DNA from: Halopseudomonas formosensis
GTDB taxonomy: Bacteria; Pseudomonadota; Gammaproteobacteria; Pseudomonadales; Pseudomonadaceae
NCBI RefSeq assembly: GCF_900115905.1
Contig: NZ_FOYD01000001.1
Span: 186,001 to 250,000, forward strand
Direction of reading: 5' to 3'
Length of the DNA: 64,000 nt
Made by a program: the position numbers and the translations under genes. Of the stretch, positions 63,932 to 64,000 are shown in pieces; within the stretch, counting starts at the first letter, position 1, and every line of letters starts with the position of its first letter. The notes beneath the pieces were generated by a model, which saw only the letters and a list, made by a program, of their open reading frames with translations, had not been told where the DNA came from and made no database searches.

Positions 63932-64000
63932 ATGCGTCTGGATGGTTTCCATCCCTCACCCCTGCTGCCACGCGCGCCGCGCCAGGCCGCTGCGGTGGAG
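63932..64000 (+). CDS. Start of an unidentified gene, cut by the window end
   Basis: An open frame from ATG 63932 runs 23 codons to the last base, beginning 'MRLDGFHPSPLLPRAPRQAA'. GAGAAGAG lies about ten bases upstream. In pseudomonads a conserved gene of unknown function follows tsaB, which fits, but too little is visible to name it. Confidence 0.45.
   Translation, partial: MRLDGFHPSPLLPRAPRQAAAVE

Overview
This window is a chromosomal segment from a high-GC gammaproteobacterium, almost certainly Pseudomonas in the broad sense (Pseudomonadaceae, possibly a stutzeri- or Halopseudomonas-like lineage; the species is inferred, not proven). The main evidence is the algU-mucA-mucB-mucC-mucD cluster followed by lepA-lepB-rnc-era-recO-pdxJ-acpS, convergent gacS, divergent cysM, then rlmD-relA-mazG. 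The ffh-rpsP-rimM-trmD-rplS and xerD-dsbC-hom-thrC blocks agree with it. About 65 protein genes fill nearly all of the window. I found no rRNA, tRNA, CRISPR array, insertion sequence or prophage.

Layout. 1-7.8 kb: gamma-carbonic anhydrase-like protein, a DUF1289 protein, purT, then a convergent pair (CNNM/CBS membrane protein and a CcsA-like protein), then ffh and the rpsP-rimM-trmD-rplS ribosomal operon closed by a clear terminator. 7.8-15.3 kb: an accessory periplasmic redox locus made of a QseBC/PmrAB-type two-component system, divergent tsdB-tsdA (diheme cytochromes of thiosulfate oxidation) and dsbD2-tlpA/dsbE-dsbG (disulfide isomerisation and reduction). 15.3-19.9 kb: xerD, dsbC, hom and thrC. 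19.9-29.8 kb: a second accessory region with an unusual heme-copper oxidase (CuA lipoprotein subunit II and a fused subunit I/III lacking key proton-channel residues), companion membrane proteins, an ExoD-like protein, opgG, a small ORF, opgH and mgtC. 29.8-42.8 kb: yaeQ, recJ, prfB with its programmed frameshift, lysS, a QEGLA-motif protein, ung, a nitronate monooxygenase, an HDOD protein, ygfZ, sdhE-ygfX and nadB. 42.8-64 kb: the algU-muc envelope-stress operon behind an AlgU-type promoter, the lepA-to-acpS translation and RNA-processing run, gacS, cysM, rlmD, relA, mazG, adk, tsaB and the start of one more gene.

How the genes work together. Most are core functions: translation and its quality control, ribosome and tRNA modification, envelope stress, the stringent response, and threonine/NAD/pyridoxal/cysteine biosynthesis. 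The most distinctive part is the 7.8-15.3 kb locus. Two near-identical direct-repeat sites of the type bound by OmpR/PmrA-family regulators lie upstream of tsdB and of dsbD2. They suggest that the adjacent two-component system controls thiosulfate oxidation and disulfide repair as one regulon. Second is the oxidase at 21-24 kb, where the position of the K-channel lysine holds glutamine and three D-channel asparagines are replaced. Third is opgH, whose N-terminal cytoplasmic region appears to be encoded as a separate, translationally coupled small ORF.
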